64,000 nucleotides of DNA, taken from Hofstenia miamia (taxonomy: Eukaryota > Xenacoelomorpha > Acoela > Hofsteniidae). Made by a program: the position numbers and the translations under genes. Shown here piece after piece: positions 1-11,844 of the stretch. The stretch is taken from positions 998,309 to 1,062,308 of the forward strand of contig CABFPE010000137.1 of the NCBI GenBank assembly GCA_900660155.1. The letters run 5' to 3'. Below the pieces are notes generated by a model. The model worked only from the letters and a program-made list of their open reading frames with translations, made no database searches and had not been told where the DNA came from. The stretch's first letter is position 1; every line of letters begins with the position of its first letter.

Positions 1-2
1 TT

Positions 3-34
<32 letters not shown>

Positions 35-42
35 TATATATA
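1..42. repeat. (TTA)n-(TA)n microsatellite at window start
   Basis: TTA units run for about 19 bases and pass into an uninterrupted TA tract. The repeat may continue upstream of the window. It is simple sequence with no coding content. Confidence 0.9.
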
Positions 43-531
43 ATTACTTTAATTTTCCCAAATTGATCATTTGACCATCTTCAGAAAATTTCTTGAATTT
101 TTACCAGCATTTGAATTAACTACATTACAAAAATGCTGTGTTCTTATTCAACGTTAAGAAATATCAATAATGGAGAAGATCAAAGAAATGATGAAAACCA
201 AGAAATGTAGAAAAACTACTGGAAAATTCCGTTTATTCAAATATCTGTAAATAGTAATTACAATAATAAATAACGTTTTATTTCCTGTGCAAATGCAAAT
301 TTGAAAATGTAAAGCGAAAACGAGTAAAAGCAGGGGGCCCTGGATACGGGCCCAATTTTTTGTATGAACATCGAACTCATACTTCAGAAATTAGTTCTCT
401 ATTCCAAATGCGCAATTTACAATTTTTTGGATAAAATTAATTATTGTAGCCCTCTATTTAAAGTGGTGCTGAATTATTTGGAAAATTTTAAACCCAGGGC
501 GCTAAATGACAAAGTCATTGAATCCAGAGCC

Positions 532-573
532 GTATATATATATATATATATTATATATATATAGTTGGTTATT
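532..573. repeat. (TA)n microsatellite
   Basis: An almost pure TA tract with one phase break. Confidence 0.9.
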
Positions 574-2001
574 TTCTTACTTATGTTAAGAAGCAAGAAA
601 AAGGAATTGTAAATGCGCTCAAGGTCAAACTTGTGCCGACTATACTACATTTCTATGGAATAAGGTAGGTGCGACATTGAACAGCAGACTATAATTAAGT
701 CTTGGAAAATTTGAAAATTAACAAGTTTTGGAGCATTTGACCTTGAATCGAATGGTCTAAGGCACAAGGAATTAATTAAATTTATTCTTTCACCCTTTGT
801 CAATTAATGATTTTTGTTGAATTTTCACCATAGCATTTCAGACATATTTCTCTTAAGAAAACTAAAAAATCAACTTGAAATGTTTCATTTCATGAATAGA
901 TTGATGAACTTTATTCCTAATTATTACAAATTCAAACAAATCGTCCTGTAAGATTTTGGGACTATCTCTTCATTACATAGACGCTACGCACTAGAAAATG
1001 GGGGTGAAGTCAAGGGTAATGCAGTTGTAACACTTGTTCATACATACCTTACCTAATTGAATATGATAGTTAAACAACATTTCCTTTTAAGGTTTTATTC
1101 TGAATTTTTCCAATCACAATTTTTATAATTATATAATAGGGTATAGAAGAGTGTCTGCTTCTTCCATGATTATTATTACCCCAACAAAAGAACAGGGTGG
1201 CAAACTGATGGATCACACTATATTTAACTCGTGGGCCGCGTTAGGGAATGCCCTGTCCTATTCCAATGAATTTAATCCATCTACTATAGTAAAAACTAAA
1301 TATAAAAACTAAAAACAATATATCGTGTAATACAAAAATATTAATTCAAGTTATTTGTACACAATTGCATTTTTATAACTTTCTAAATTTATGGGTCTTG
1401 TCTCTACCATTTGTGGAGCATGGCGTTGGCAATGGGTGTTAAGATGTGAATAATTGTAACGTTCATCCAGTGTCTGCACTCAGTCTTTATTTGAATTGTG
1501 ACATTGTAAAATTTTGAAGAAATATATTGAAAGTAAATTTCGATAATGACAATTCGCATTATCTCTAATTAAATTAGCATGTACATTTATTCAATTTTAC
1601 AAATTTAAAAACTTCAAATTTAATGGATGTCTGCTTAAACAGTCGGCAATCTTGTTATTACCACGCTTTCTTGCGTCACTAGACTGCTTTAATTTTTTAG
1701 TAATGTTTATGCGATTTTGACAGACTTTAGTCACCGACTGCAATTTTCAATTTTAATTTTGATTTGCGTCTGGGTTAGTTTTTGGACTTATTTATTTAAT
1801 GAAAAAGTGTTTTATCAGATTTGTACTGGGACGGAACTTATTCGAAAATTGAGTGGGCTTGTACTAGTCTAGCGTGCGATTTGGACTAAAATATCACTCA
1901 ATTTGTAATTTTTGATAAAATATAGATATTTATTTCGAAGAAGGGACAGTAAGGCCAGCTGCTTCTGTTGGATTTTAATAATGGGGCAGAATGATTTGAG
2001 A

Positions 2002-2011
2002 GGGGGGGGGG
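2002..2011 (+). repeat. Poly-G run (G10)
   Basis: Ten consecutive G residues in otherwise AT-rich DNA. The exact length may be a sequencing uncertainty. Confidence 0.8.
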
Positions 2012-3014
2012 TGTAGGATTTGCTCATTATGCTTCATTAAAAATTACATTTATATGTGTTAGGCATGATGTTACATATTTTTGTTAATACATATATTGAT
2101 GTGTTGTATTTTTCATGAAGATTGTTTGATGCGAATGAATATTTGATCTAGTTTTAAAAAAATATAAAAATATTTTTTGCTCTTTTATAAAAACTGCTTC
2201 TTCCCACTAAGAATTCTTAAGGCGCTCTGGCCCGCCGATTGCGCATGCTGTAACAAGAAACGATTTTATAAAACCCCAAGTTTCGCAGCCCAATACGAAG
2301 AATGCTACTTTGCTAAATTTCATGTTCAAAAGCAGTTTTTCTTGTAATAGTGATAATAATAAGGTAAAAAATTTTTTGTTTTTCTCTATAATTAGTACGC
2401 TTTTTTAATATGTTCGACCCACTTCAGTAAAAAAGGGCCTTGATCGAAATTGCCAATTATCATTGTAAGATGCATCCAACAGTTTAATAATTAACCGCGG
2501 AATAATAGTACAGAATTAGTGGAATATCATACGCAAAAGTTAATAATTTAATCAATGGCTATACTTGAAAAGCGTCGTGAGTTTTAATAACCTGTAATCG
2601 AAATCTGGAATGAAGGTCATATTGCGTAACTTATTAGGCTGTCTATTGTAATAAACTCTGTTGAATTTTCCTACGCCACAATTGAGAGGGGTCCATCTAA
2701 TTTGTAAAGGGTTCTAATATGTAGATTTGAATTTTCGTATGAATACGAAAGCGGAGTGCGATGTAATGAATATACTTTTCATAATTCTTGGAATAAAAAC
2801 CATTAACTTGCTGAAAACAAGACCTCGACAACGGCCGGCAAAGAGGTTGTTGGCAAGATATTCATGTGCTGCTTTACTTGTGTATTTTGTGATGAATTAA
2901 CAGTAAAAATACTAAACGTCCACTTCAATCGGTTTAATTTGATATTTTGGTTATGCAAATGTATCTTAATGATTTACAATTTGTAAAATTTTGCTAGAAT
3001 TTAAAAGATGCCAC

Positions 3015-3087
3015 CATCCTTATCATTTTCATCATCATCATAATCTTAATTATCATTATCATCATCATAATTATTATCATCATCAAT
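3015..3087 (+). repeat. Imperfect ATC/ATT trinucleotide repeat
   Basis: Repeated ATC and ATT units with interruptions over about 70 bases; low-complexity sequence. Confidence 0.8.
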
Positions 3088-3607
3088 ACATTTCAAGATC
3101 GTAAAGACTTTTGCATTATAACCATATCAATATTAACCAGACTTGTCAACGAGTGGAAATTTCTAAGCTCGGCTCGTTTAAATTTTTTTGCGTAAGTTCA
3201 GTTCGCCACATAAAATCTTTCAATGAGGCTCGTTTCAGCTCGATATTTTTTTTAAAAATATTCCTCTCTCAGAATTGTTTACATAGCCCTTCCTATTATT
3301 TATATTTATTTATATTGAATGAAAAAATAAGAAACATTTTCATAAACAAATTAACAAGAAGTACTATGAATTTTCTTTGCTTAGAAGAGGCTCTTCTGCA
3401 TAAAATGTTTGAAAAACGGAAAGTTAATAATGTAGTAGTGCAGAAATTTTTTCATTACTAAAATTCATGAATTAATTGCATTAGTCATCATCGCATCAAT
3501 GCAATTAGCTTGATTACAAATTATGATTCACTAGTTTTGAGTATTTAAAACGCTCAATCCAGCATAAATGAATTTCTATAAAATTTTCATCTCCTATAAA
3601 TTTAAAT

Positions 3608-3610
<3 letters not shown>

Positions 3611-3641
<31 letters not shown>
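3611..3641. repeat. (AT)n microsatellite
   Basis: Uninterrupted AT tract of about 31 bases. Confidence 0.9.
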
Positions 3642-3644
<3 letters not shown>

Positions 3645-4772
3645 TCTGGCTTTTCAAAATTATAAAAATTTCTCATTGACGTTGCTTATTGGGATATAAA
3701 ACAGTCTATGATTTATCATATGGAACGCTAGCTTGTTTGTAACATGTGAATTTCCGCTTTAGCATCAAAAGAATAAATATTCCTCCATAATCTTTGTTTT
3801 TCACATTTCCTTTACTTTTGATGATGGTCGGCTTAATTAATTTAGTCACACGGAAACTCACATTTATTTCTTTCTATTGTTACACATATTTAGATTTTTA
3901 CTAAATTAGAAAAAAATAAATTATTGTTTCAATTGTTAAGATATAATTAAATTTCTTTCCAACAATCGCCATAACTAAATAATTATTTCTTTTATAAAAT
4001 TTCATTTTTAAGAATGCGACAATGAATTAGTGGCAAATTCTGCTTAGAAATTTTGGATTCTGATTATAAGAAATAGACGTACGTGCACTTCAAAATTTGA
4101 TCGCATTTTCTTACAAATTTAGCGGTAACAACGCGTCTTGATCCCAGACATTAATTTATTGCTGTCCCGTTCTGCAGTAGTGACATGTTCTGGAAAGTGC
4201 ACAAACTAATGTGATTAATAGGTTTGTATGAAATCCACAATAACAAAGCGGAAGTTCCAAATTTTGTACACGGATTATTTATTAATCCCATTTCCCAAAA
4301 TTTAGACGTCATATTATTTCTATTAAGTATATATGAATCTTGATTTTCAAACAGATATATGTATTTCCTAATACACACGATTTAATGTTAAGTGGGATGC
4401 ATACCTAAGGTGGTTATCATTGTAACGCGAATTCTTCTTTGCTTACAAATCCTATATGACTCAATTCCAAATTACATTATATCCCAACTATAATGCACTC
4501 ATATGTCTGCGGCTATATTTCTTTTCTAGTTACGAACCCGAACTAAGGTTATAGCAGATTTTCATTCACGATTAATACAGACTTCCAAACTGGCAATAGA
4601 TAAATTTCTTTTCAAAGATTTTTGCTTAGAACATCAAAAATTCCTATATGCTAATGGCTTCCCTTAAAAATTCTTTGTAAGGCTTCATATGATTCATTAA
4701 AACTGTTATTTGATCAGATTGATTTTTTATTTCAAGGTTGCTTAAACTTCAGTTAAATTAATTTTGTTTTGT

Positions 4773-4774
<2 letters not shown>

Positions 4775-4809
<35 letters not shown>
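4775..4809. repeat. (AT)n microsatellite
   Basis: Uninterrupted AT tract of about 35 bases. Confidence 0.9.
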
Positions 4810-4813
<4 letters not shown>

Positions 4814-6016
4814 GGAATAACACAAATGTTGTTAGGTTTAACACATGCTTGAACCATTTTCAAAGTTTGTTAATCATTTTGAAATTCAACATCTGGTGAA
4901 AAAGTTTCCCTTGACGTTTCTATTCCTTAATCATAGTGCTGCAAACTTAAATAATTTTCTGTATTTGATCAATGTTAATGTCTATTAAGATAGAAGTTTT
5001 TCAAAAGTAGGCAGAATAATGTTACTGCAGTAGTAAATAGTGTAACTAATGGAAGCTATGTCATGAGAACCTGAGATCGGGTCATGTTTTAACGGGTTAC
5101 TACGGCTCAACAAAGTGGAATGTTTAGACCACATTGAGTTAATCGCTATTTAAACACAATTGTATGTGTTTACTTTATTGCTTTCTGCATATCAATTTAG
5201 ATTTCCCGCCTTCCCCATCAGGTACTATACCACATGTTGTAATTTAATAAATGTAGTGAATATTCCTGTTAAAATGTCTGTGGGAGCTTTCTATAAATAA
5301 ACAGTTTCAGGAAAAATTCATTTTGCCAATTGCTTAAATTATTGTTTATCCAATCAGTTGGGAAACGTGGGATTTCTTGAATCTAGTTAAATTTGTTAAT
5401 AAAGCCAGAGACTGTATTTATTTGTATTTTACACAACGATTATCCACTTCCCATCTCAAATATGTTTGATATAAGATTTTAGGAGATAACATTAAGCCGC
5501 GGGGAAATCCAAGGAGTCTCAATCCAGTATTTTACTATCCACTTCAAAATATTTCCCTATTTCTCTTTTGCAGTATACAAAACACAACATCCAGTTTGCT
5601 TTGCGCACATGAAAGGCTTGAAATTGTTGCAGACGAAATGCCATGCCAAACAAACATTTATAGATACTTCTTATATCATTCAATTCAAAGGTTTCGTCTT
5701 TATCACAAATATTTCTAAGAAAATAGCTAATACTTTATCAGTGTCGGCTCAAAAATTCCTATGCAAACAATCCAAAAAATTGAAAAAAATCTATTACCGA
5801 GGGGATTTTTACATTCTTAATATTCATTTAATTTATAAACTTACACTTAGAATTAATTTCGTCTGACTCATTCGAGCTCAGGATTTTAGGGGGTTTCAGC
5901 CTGTGTGAGGGACACATAGTGGATGTATTAAAATCACTTATTTCAAAATTGCTTCTTATGATTATGTTGCTAATTTTAAACTTAAGCTGCACAGCTTAAC
6001 AATAGAAAGTAAGATT

Positions 6017-6044
6017 TATATATATATATATATGTATATATATA
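6017..6044. repeat. (TA)n microsatellite with one TG step
   Basis: TA tract interrupted by a single TGTA unit. Confidence 0.85.
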
Positions 6045-8272
6045 ATAGGCGTGTTATTGAAGAATCTGACATTCTTTAGAGAGCAAGACATGAATTATGA
6101 TTTCATTTTTCTTGAATAGTGAATTATAAAATGTAAAACTGATGCAAATGAAATTCTATCTTCATTATCACAAAAGTTTAAGTATCTGAATAAAAGTTTC
6201 GTAAAATCTCATTAGCAAAACACCGACAATCGCAAAAATCTGATAAGAAATACGATATAAGATTTTGTAACTTGAGACAACAGATGGTGTTTCATTAATT
6301 CGCATAGATACAAAATATAGTTTTTATAAATTTTTATCGTCTGCATAGTTCATTCTTATAAAATATAGACATCACATTTATTGGGGAATTTTCAAAATTT
6401 ATGCCTATAACCAGGGCCGTAAGTGGGTCAAATATGTTGATCCAATCCAACCCAACCCAAGTTCCATTGAGTTTTTATTACGCATGACCCAACTGAAAGT
6501 TGTGGCCAATTTTAACCCAAGTATGACCCAACTACAACTTCAATACTTTTACAATTTTTTACCTCATAACCATTGCATTTAATGTAATAAATTTTTTAAA
6601 AAATATTTCTTAAGCCCAATTACGTGCATACCGCATTGGTTGTAGGTGGGAATACATGAATATTTTTGTATTGCCCAGAAGAGATTTTTGTAGAAACTTC
6701 TGATAATTTCAATTTCATAACAAAATATAATAGTAAAGCTTTGATAACCGGACTGCATGAACAGAGGCGTTGCCAAGGAGGAGTTGGGGACGTGTCGCCC
6801 AACTTTTAAAAATTCATTGCATATATTTTCAAGGTTTTATTGGCGACAAATATCTTGAATGCGACCAATATTTTTGGTAGGAATTCTCATGGGGATTTAA
6901 AAAATGCGTATCGTGATCAGCTTTTTAGGCACAGGGCTTCTGTTGATATTAAATTTCAGCATCAATGAATTCAAGTCAATGACAGTTTATGAAAGTAAAT
7001 CCATTGATCTTTATTGATATCAACAGAATTTAAAATACAATCAGTGGATCAGCAATTGAATTGATCTTCTAAAAGAAATTGTTTTTGTGCAGGTTTATAT
7101 TACACATTCTTTGATCATACTGCATGCAAGCTACAATTATAGAAATATTATAACTATACTGAAAACAAGAATATTTGTTTTTATCACGACTTGGTTTGTT
7201 ATTTTGAGTACATGATGAAGTAAATTGGAACATTTCAATTCATGTAATAAATTTTGAAATATTAAGTGAAGTGTGTTGTGCAATAGAAATAAGGATGTCA
7301 TTCACTTATATATTTAACTTTATTCTTGTAGGTAATGGTCTCCCTATGAGCGCTTGATATTAGTTCCTCCCAGTTTGTAAATCTCTGTGCATGAGACTAA
7401 GTTTTGAAAAATACAGTTTGTGTTTCAAAAAATATCAATTAAATATCTAACTGCATTAACTTGATCTGATTTCACAAAGTTTTATTACATTGATTTGTAT
7501 TCCTTTTAAGAAAGTTGATCCAACTTGTGCCACAACTTGCTGCATATGAAAATAAATGTAGGGCATTTCAACCATAGCGTTTACAACTTGAATTTTAATA
7601 TTGAAGTTTAATCTCAAGCTTTGTAGAAGGCAATTTCTACTAAATTTTGGCTTTTAGTAAAGCTTTGTTTTGCATAATTTAAATATTCACGCCAGTCCGT
7701 TGTAAGAAAACTTTTCAAGATTTAGTTCTAGATGCATACTTGGGCATATCAGATGTTCCTGACAAAAGGGAAGCTGTTTTTTTTAATGAGCATCAACATG
7801 AATGGTGACTTAGAATTCAGAGTGAAAGGATACAAGGATTCCACCTCTGATACAAGTGCCTTTACCTGAAAATCAACACCTTTACTAAAAAATCAAATAT
7901 ATATAAATATCTGTACTTCTGCCTTAGAAGTCTAAAACACTTAAATTCATTGTTACCTTACATATATATTTAATGTATTTTCGAGTAATTGACAATGTCA
8001 ACAGTCTTTATGGCAGACTTCGAATTTTTCACTTGAAGTATGTCTAAATGTCTAAAATTTATTTGCTTTAATACGACCATTCATAGCGGCCAGAGCCGTA
8101 TGAATTATGCAAAATATATTATCGTTTGATGATATACAGGGAATTAGGTTTTCTGTAGGTTACTTAATGATTGAAATTTGCTTAAATATTTTTTAATAAC
8201 ATATTTAACTGTCATTGATATTTGCAAGTGATAGATAATTGATAGTTAAATATTGATTAATACTTTTTGAAC

Positions 8273-8342
8273 TAAGGATGTATTTACAATTCAAGTAAAA
8301 TTTCATAAATAAGTCGGAAGTTTGCTGGTCAATTTTTTCAGT

Positions 8343-8376
<34 letters not shown>

Positions 8377-8446
8377 ACTGAAAAAATTGACCAGCAAACT
8401 TCCGACTTATTTATGAAATTTTACTTGAATTGTAAATACATCCTTA
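8273..8446. repeat. Perfect 174-bp fold-back palindrome centred on (AT)14
   Basis: Positions 8273-8345 are exactly reverse-complementary to 8374-8446 (paired positions sum to 16719). The 28-bp centre is (AT)14. The right arm ends exactly at a single N (8447), after which a new (AT)n tract starts. Because AT repeats are their own reverse complement, an assembler can turn back through one. I think this is a chimeric fold-back at a contig end rather than a native cruciform, but the sequence alone cannot settle it. Confidence 0.9.
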
Positions 8447-8447
8447 N
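8447..8447. other. Single ambiguous base (N), probable contig join
   Basis: The lone N lies between the end of the fold-back right arm and an (AT)n tract. It looks like a join marker. Confidence 0.8.
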
Positions 8448-8470
8448 ATATATATATATATATATATATG
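8448..8470. repeat. (AT)n microsatellite
   Basis: AT tract directly after the N. It probably continues the AT tract at the centre of the preceding fold-back. Confidence 0.85.
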
Positions 8471-8931
8471 TATACATTTCCCGCTTTTGTTATGGAAAAT
8501 GCAAAACGTTGCTTTGCCCGAGAATCCATCCGAAATTTCTAAGGCATTTAGCGGGAATTACTTTTTTTCCCAAAATATCTACTTTTTGCCATTACTCCTG
8601 CAATATTCACTCGAACTTAACTATATTTAGCATGGAGTTAGGCAGTACAAAGATATTTATCTATTAAGCACATTTTACGGGGGGCGATGTGTGCTTCCGA
8701 AAATATGGAAATTTTGTCGGAGCTACCTCATAGAAATGCTAAAATATCGCTACTAGAAAAGGCTTTTGATTTCTTGGAGGTGGCCAAAATTTTGAAGGCT
8801 TCTAGTAATTTTGATCTATTTCTATTCAATACATCGATAAAGACACCTCTGGGTGGATGATATTATAAAAATATAACGCAACTTCCCTTTTCTTTTCAAG
8901 TAAAGATCGCTATTTTTATTGACGTCAGCAA

Positions 8932-10387
8932 AAATGATGCGGATGTCATTACAGTAATATGAATTTTCTACCAAAAATGAAAATTTCACATCATTGTCTT
9001 GATACATACCCAATATTACGTTGTTTGCACCAGTATTTCGGAAGATAATACGGGTGGGTATTTTTACCCACCTCCTGAATAGATGGTCCGGAGAGTCCTC
9101 CTTTGGGATGGGGTTAATGTACTGAACATATTTACTGAAATATTTTTGTATGCATAATGAGTATTTTAATGCACATATTCAAAAATATATGCATTTTTTC
9201 TTTTTCGGCATTCACTGTTCAACTACTAAATTATTTCTTTAAATTTAGGAACCAGGTAATATTTCATAAATATAACATAATATTAACCACTTTAAAGTTT
9301 AAACAATACATTGATTTTGCTACATAAAGGGCAAAGTTCATCTGCAGAGCACATTTCGCGTTAATTTGCTTCGTTACTTATAAATTCATTTAAGAACATC
9401 GATGGCAAACCTTAACCCAAAATAAAAAAGGAATATGCGCATATTAATGCTCTAAAAGTGTCAATTATACGACACTCCAGCTTCTGTTAATTACACAGTA
9501 AATTTAATAAAATTGCATTAAAAGCTAAATTAAACCAATAAACATGTTGACATTTTTTTCAATTAATTCCCATATTGTGAAAAATGTCACTACATTGCAT
9601 TGGAACTGCTTAAATGTCTTCTATGAAGTTATGCTGATCTAATGCTTTTAAGTGTTTGTAGCAATTATTCGCAGAGATTTCTATCAGTTTTTGAAAAAAA
9701 GTAAATTAAGTGTAAAACATTTACAGTTTGGTAAATATGAAACACGATTATAAAAAGATAAATATTGCAACTAAGGGTTATTAAGGGCTCCTGTAATGAA
9801 CCCACAAAATCACCTTGCCCACAGATCATCTATTTCTGACATTAAAAGTTGCATTCCGGTTGCCTTTGACTAAAGAAACTTTATATTTTTTCTATCTTTT
9901 AGGAAATTTCATGGAAAAAAATAAAACTTCGAATTTGGTGTTAGCATGCCAACCAATTGTGTCTATTTTTAGAAAAAAATTCAAAATCCATTATTTTAGA
10001 ATATGCTTCACCAAGAATAATGATTTTTTGTGTATGTTGTAGATTGCTATAGGTTCCCTAGCACTTTTAGAAGCCAACACTAAAAAACTTATCATTATAT
10101 GCAAAATGTTTTAATAAATTTACAGCAATTCATTAAATATTTCTGGCCTGGAGATTCTTTCCATTTATTCCTAATTTCGTGAAAGTGGTAAAAGACCTAC
10201 GCAGGGGTCTTTTCTTCATTCACGCAAAGTTTAATGGGAGTATGACAGGCAGTTCATACTATGTCACGTTTCAAGGATTCATGCATCTAAAACATCAAAG
10301 GCTATACTAAAAAATTTCACATATTGACTCTGTATTTTATATTTAGCATCACTTAATTATATTTAATAACTTAGCATCAAACTACAA
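8932..10387. repeat. 1456-bp direct repeat, copy 1
   Basis: This segment is repeated head-to-tail at 10389-11844 with a constant offset of 1457; every stretch I compared matches exactly, including an identical 75-codon ORF (9815 and 11272). One N separates the copies. Contents are otherwise plain AT-rich DNA with a small hairpin (GTGGGTA-TTTT-TACCCAC near 9053) and another near 10189 (AAAAGACC...GGTCTTTT). I see no gene. The 75-codon ORF is present twice only because of the duplication. Confidence 0.93.
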
Positions 10388-10388
10388 N
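10388..10388. other. Single N at the seam of the tandem duplication
   Basis: The N stands exactly where copy 2 begins, at the place of the A seen at 8931. This is the expected mark of two overlapping contigs abutted rather than merged. Confidence 0.85.
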
Positions 10389-11844
10389 AAATGATGCGGA
10401 TGTCATTACAGTAATATGAATTTTCTACCAAAAATGAAAATTTCACATCATTGTCTTGATACATACCCAATATTACGTTGTTTGCACCAGTATTTCGGAA
10501 GATAATACGGGTGGGTATTTTTACCCACCTCCTGAATAGATGGTCCGGAGAGTCCTCCTTTGGGATGGGGTTAATGTACTGAACATATTTACTGAAATAT
10601 TTTTGTATGCATAATGAGTATTTTAATGCACATATTCAAAAATATATGCATTTTTTCTTTTTCGGCATTCACTGTTCAACTACTAAATTATTTCTTTAAA
10701 TTTAGGAACCAGGTAATATTTCATAAATATAACATAATATTAACCACTTTAAAGTTTAAACAATACATTGATTTTGCTACATAAAGGGCAAAGTTCATCT
10801 GCAGAGCACATTTCGCGTTAATTTGCTTCGTTACTTATAAATTCATTTAAGAACATCGATGGCAAACCTTAACCCAAAATAAAAAAGGAATATGCGCATA
10901 TTAATGCTCTAAAAGTGTCAATTATACGACACTCCAGCTTCTGTTAATTACACAGTAAATTTAATAAAATTGCATTAAAAGCTAAATTAAACCAATAAAC
11001 ATGTTGACATTTTTTTCAATTAATTCCCATATTGTGAAAAATGTCACTACATTGCATTGGAACTGCTTAAATGTCTTCTATGAAGTTATGCTGATCTAAT
11101 GCTTTTAAGTGTTTGTAGCAATTATTCGCAGAGATTTCTATCAGTTTTTGAAAAAAAGTAAATTAAGTGTAAAACATTTACAGTTTGGTAAATATGAAAC
11201 ACGATTATAAAAAGATAAATATTGCAACTAAGGGTTATTAAGGGCTCCTGTAATGAACCCACAAAATCACCTTGCCCACAGATCATCTATTTCTGACATT
11301 AAAAGTTGCATTCCGGTTGCCTTTGACTAAAGAAACTTTATATTTTTTCTATCTTTTAGGAAATTTCATGGAAAAAAATAAAACTTCGAATTTGGTGTTA
11401 GCATGCCAACCAATTGTGTCTATTTTTAGAAAAAAATTCAAAATCCATTATTTTAGAATATGCTTCACCAAGAATAATGATTTTTTGTGTATGTTGTAGA
11501 TTGCTATAGGTTCCCTAGCACTTTTAGAAGCCAACACTAAAAAACTTATCATTATATGCAAAATGTTTTAATAAATTTACAGCAATTCATTAAATATTTC
11601 TGGCCTGGAGATTCTTTCCATTTATTCCTAATTTCGTGAAAGTGGTAAAAGACCTACGCAGGGGTCTTTTCTTCATTCACGCAAAGTTTAATGGGAGTAT
11701 GACAGGCAGTTCATACTATGTCACGTTTCAAGGATTCATGCATCTAAAACATCAAAGGCTATACTAAAAAATTTCACATATTGACTCTGTATTTTATATT
11801 TAGCATCACTTAATTATATTTAATAACTTAGCATCAAACTACAA
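10389..11844. repeat. 1456-bp direct repeat, copy 2
   Basis: Head-to-tail copy of 8932-10387. Unique sequence resumes at 11845. Long terminal repeats are excluded because no internal domain lies between the copies. Confidence 0.93.

Larger units (their letters stand above)
43..8272. other. Gene-free AT-rich stretch
   Basis: I see no supported gene here. Contents are (AT)n tracts (532-573, 3611-3641, 4775-4809, 6017-6044), a 10-base G run at 2002-2011, and an ATC/ATT-rich imperfect repeat at about 3015-3087. There is a short self-pairing GGGCCC...GGGCCC hairpin near 335-355. Several spots resemble hAT transposon ends without a matching partner: CAGGGCCGTAAGTGGG at 6413 and CAGAGGCGTTGCC at 6762. 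A well-formed splice acceptor at 5553-5573 opens two competing frames, neither convincing. ORFs in this stretch (up to 116 codons) are within what such AT-rich DNA gives by chance. Confidence 0.6.

Noticed and set aside
591-664. Short exon between a T-rich acceptor and GTAGGT
   Set aside because: Twenty-four open codons is well within chance for this composition.
3111-3461. 116-codon ORF
   Set aside because: No motif. The length is expected by chance, and the region contains CTCGGCTCG hAT-like sequence.
9815-11499. Two identical 75-codon ORFs as a duplicated gene
   Set aside because: The identity is fully explained by the perfect 1456-bp duplication, and the peptide has no motif or splice or promoter support.
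8932-11844. The 1456-bp direct repeats as long terminal repeats of a retroelement
   Set aside because: The copies abut with no internal region, and neither shows primer-binding or polypurine features.
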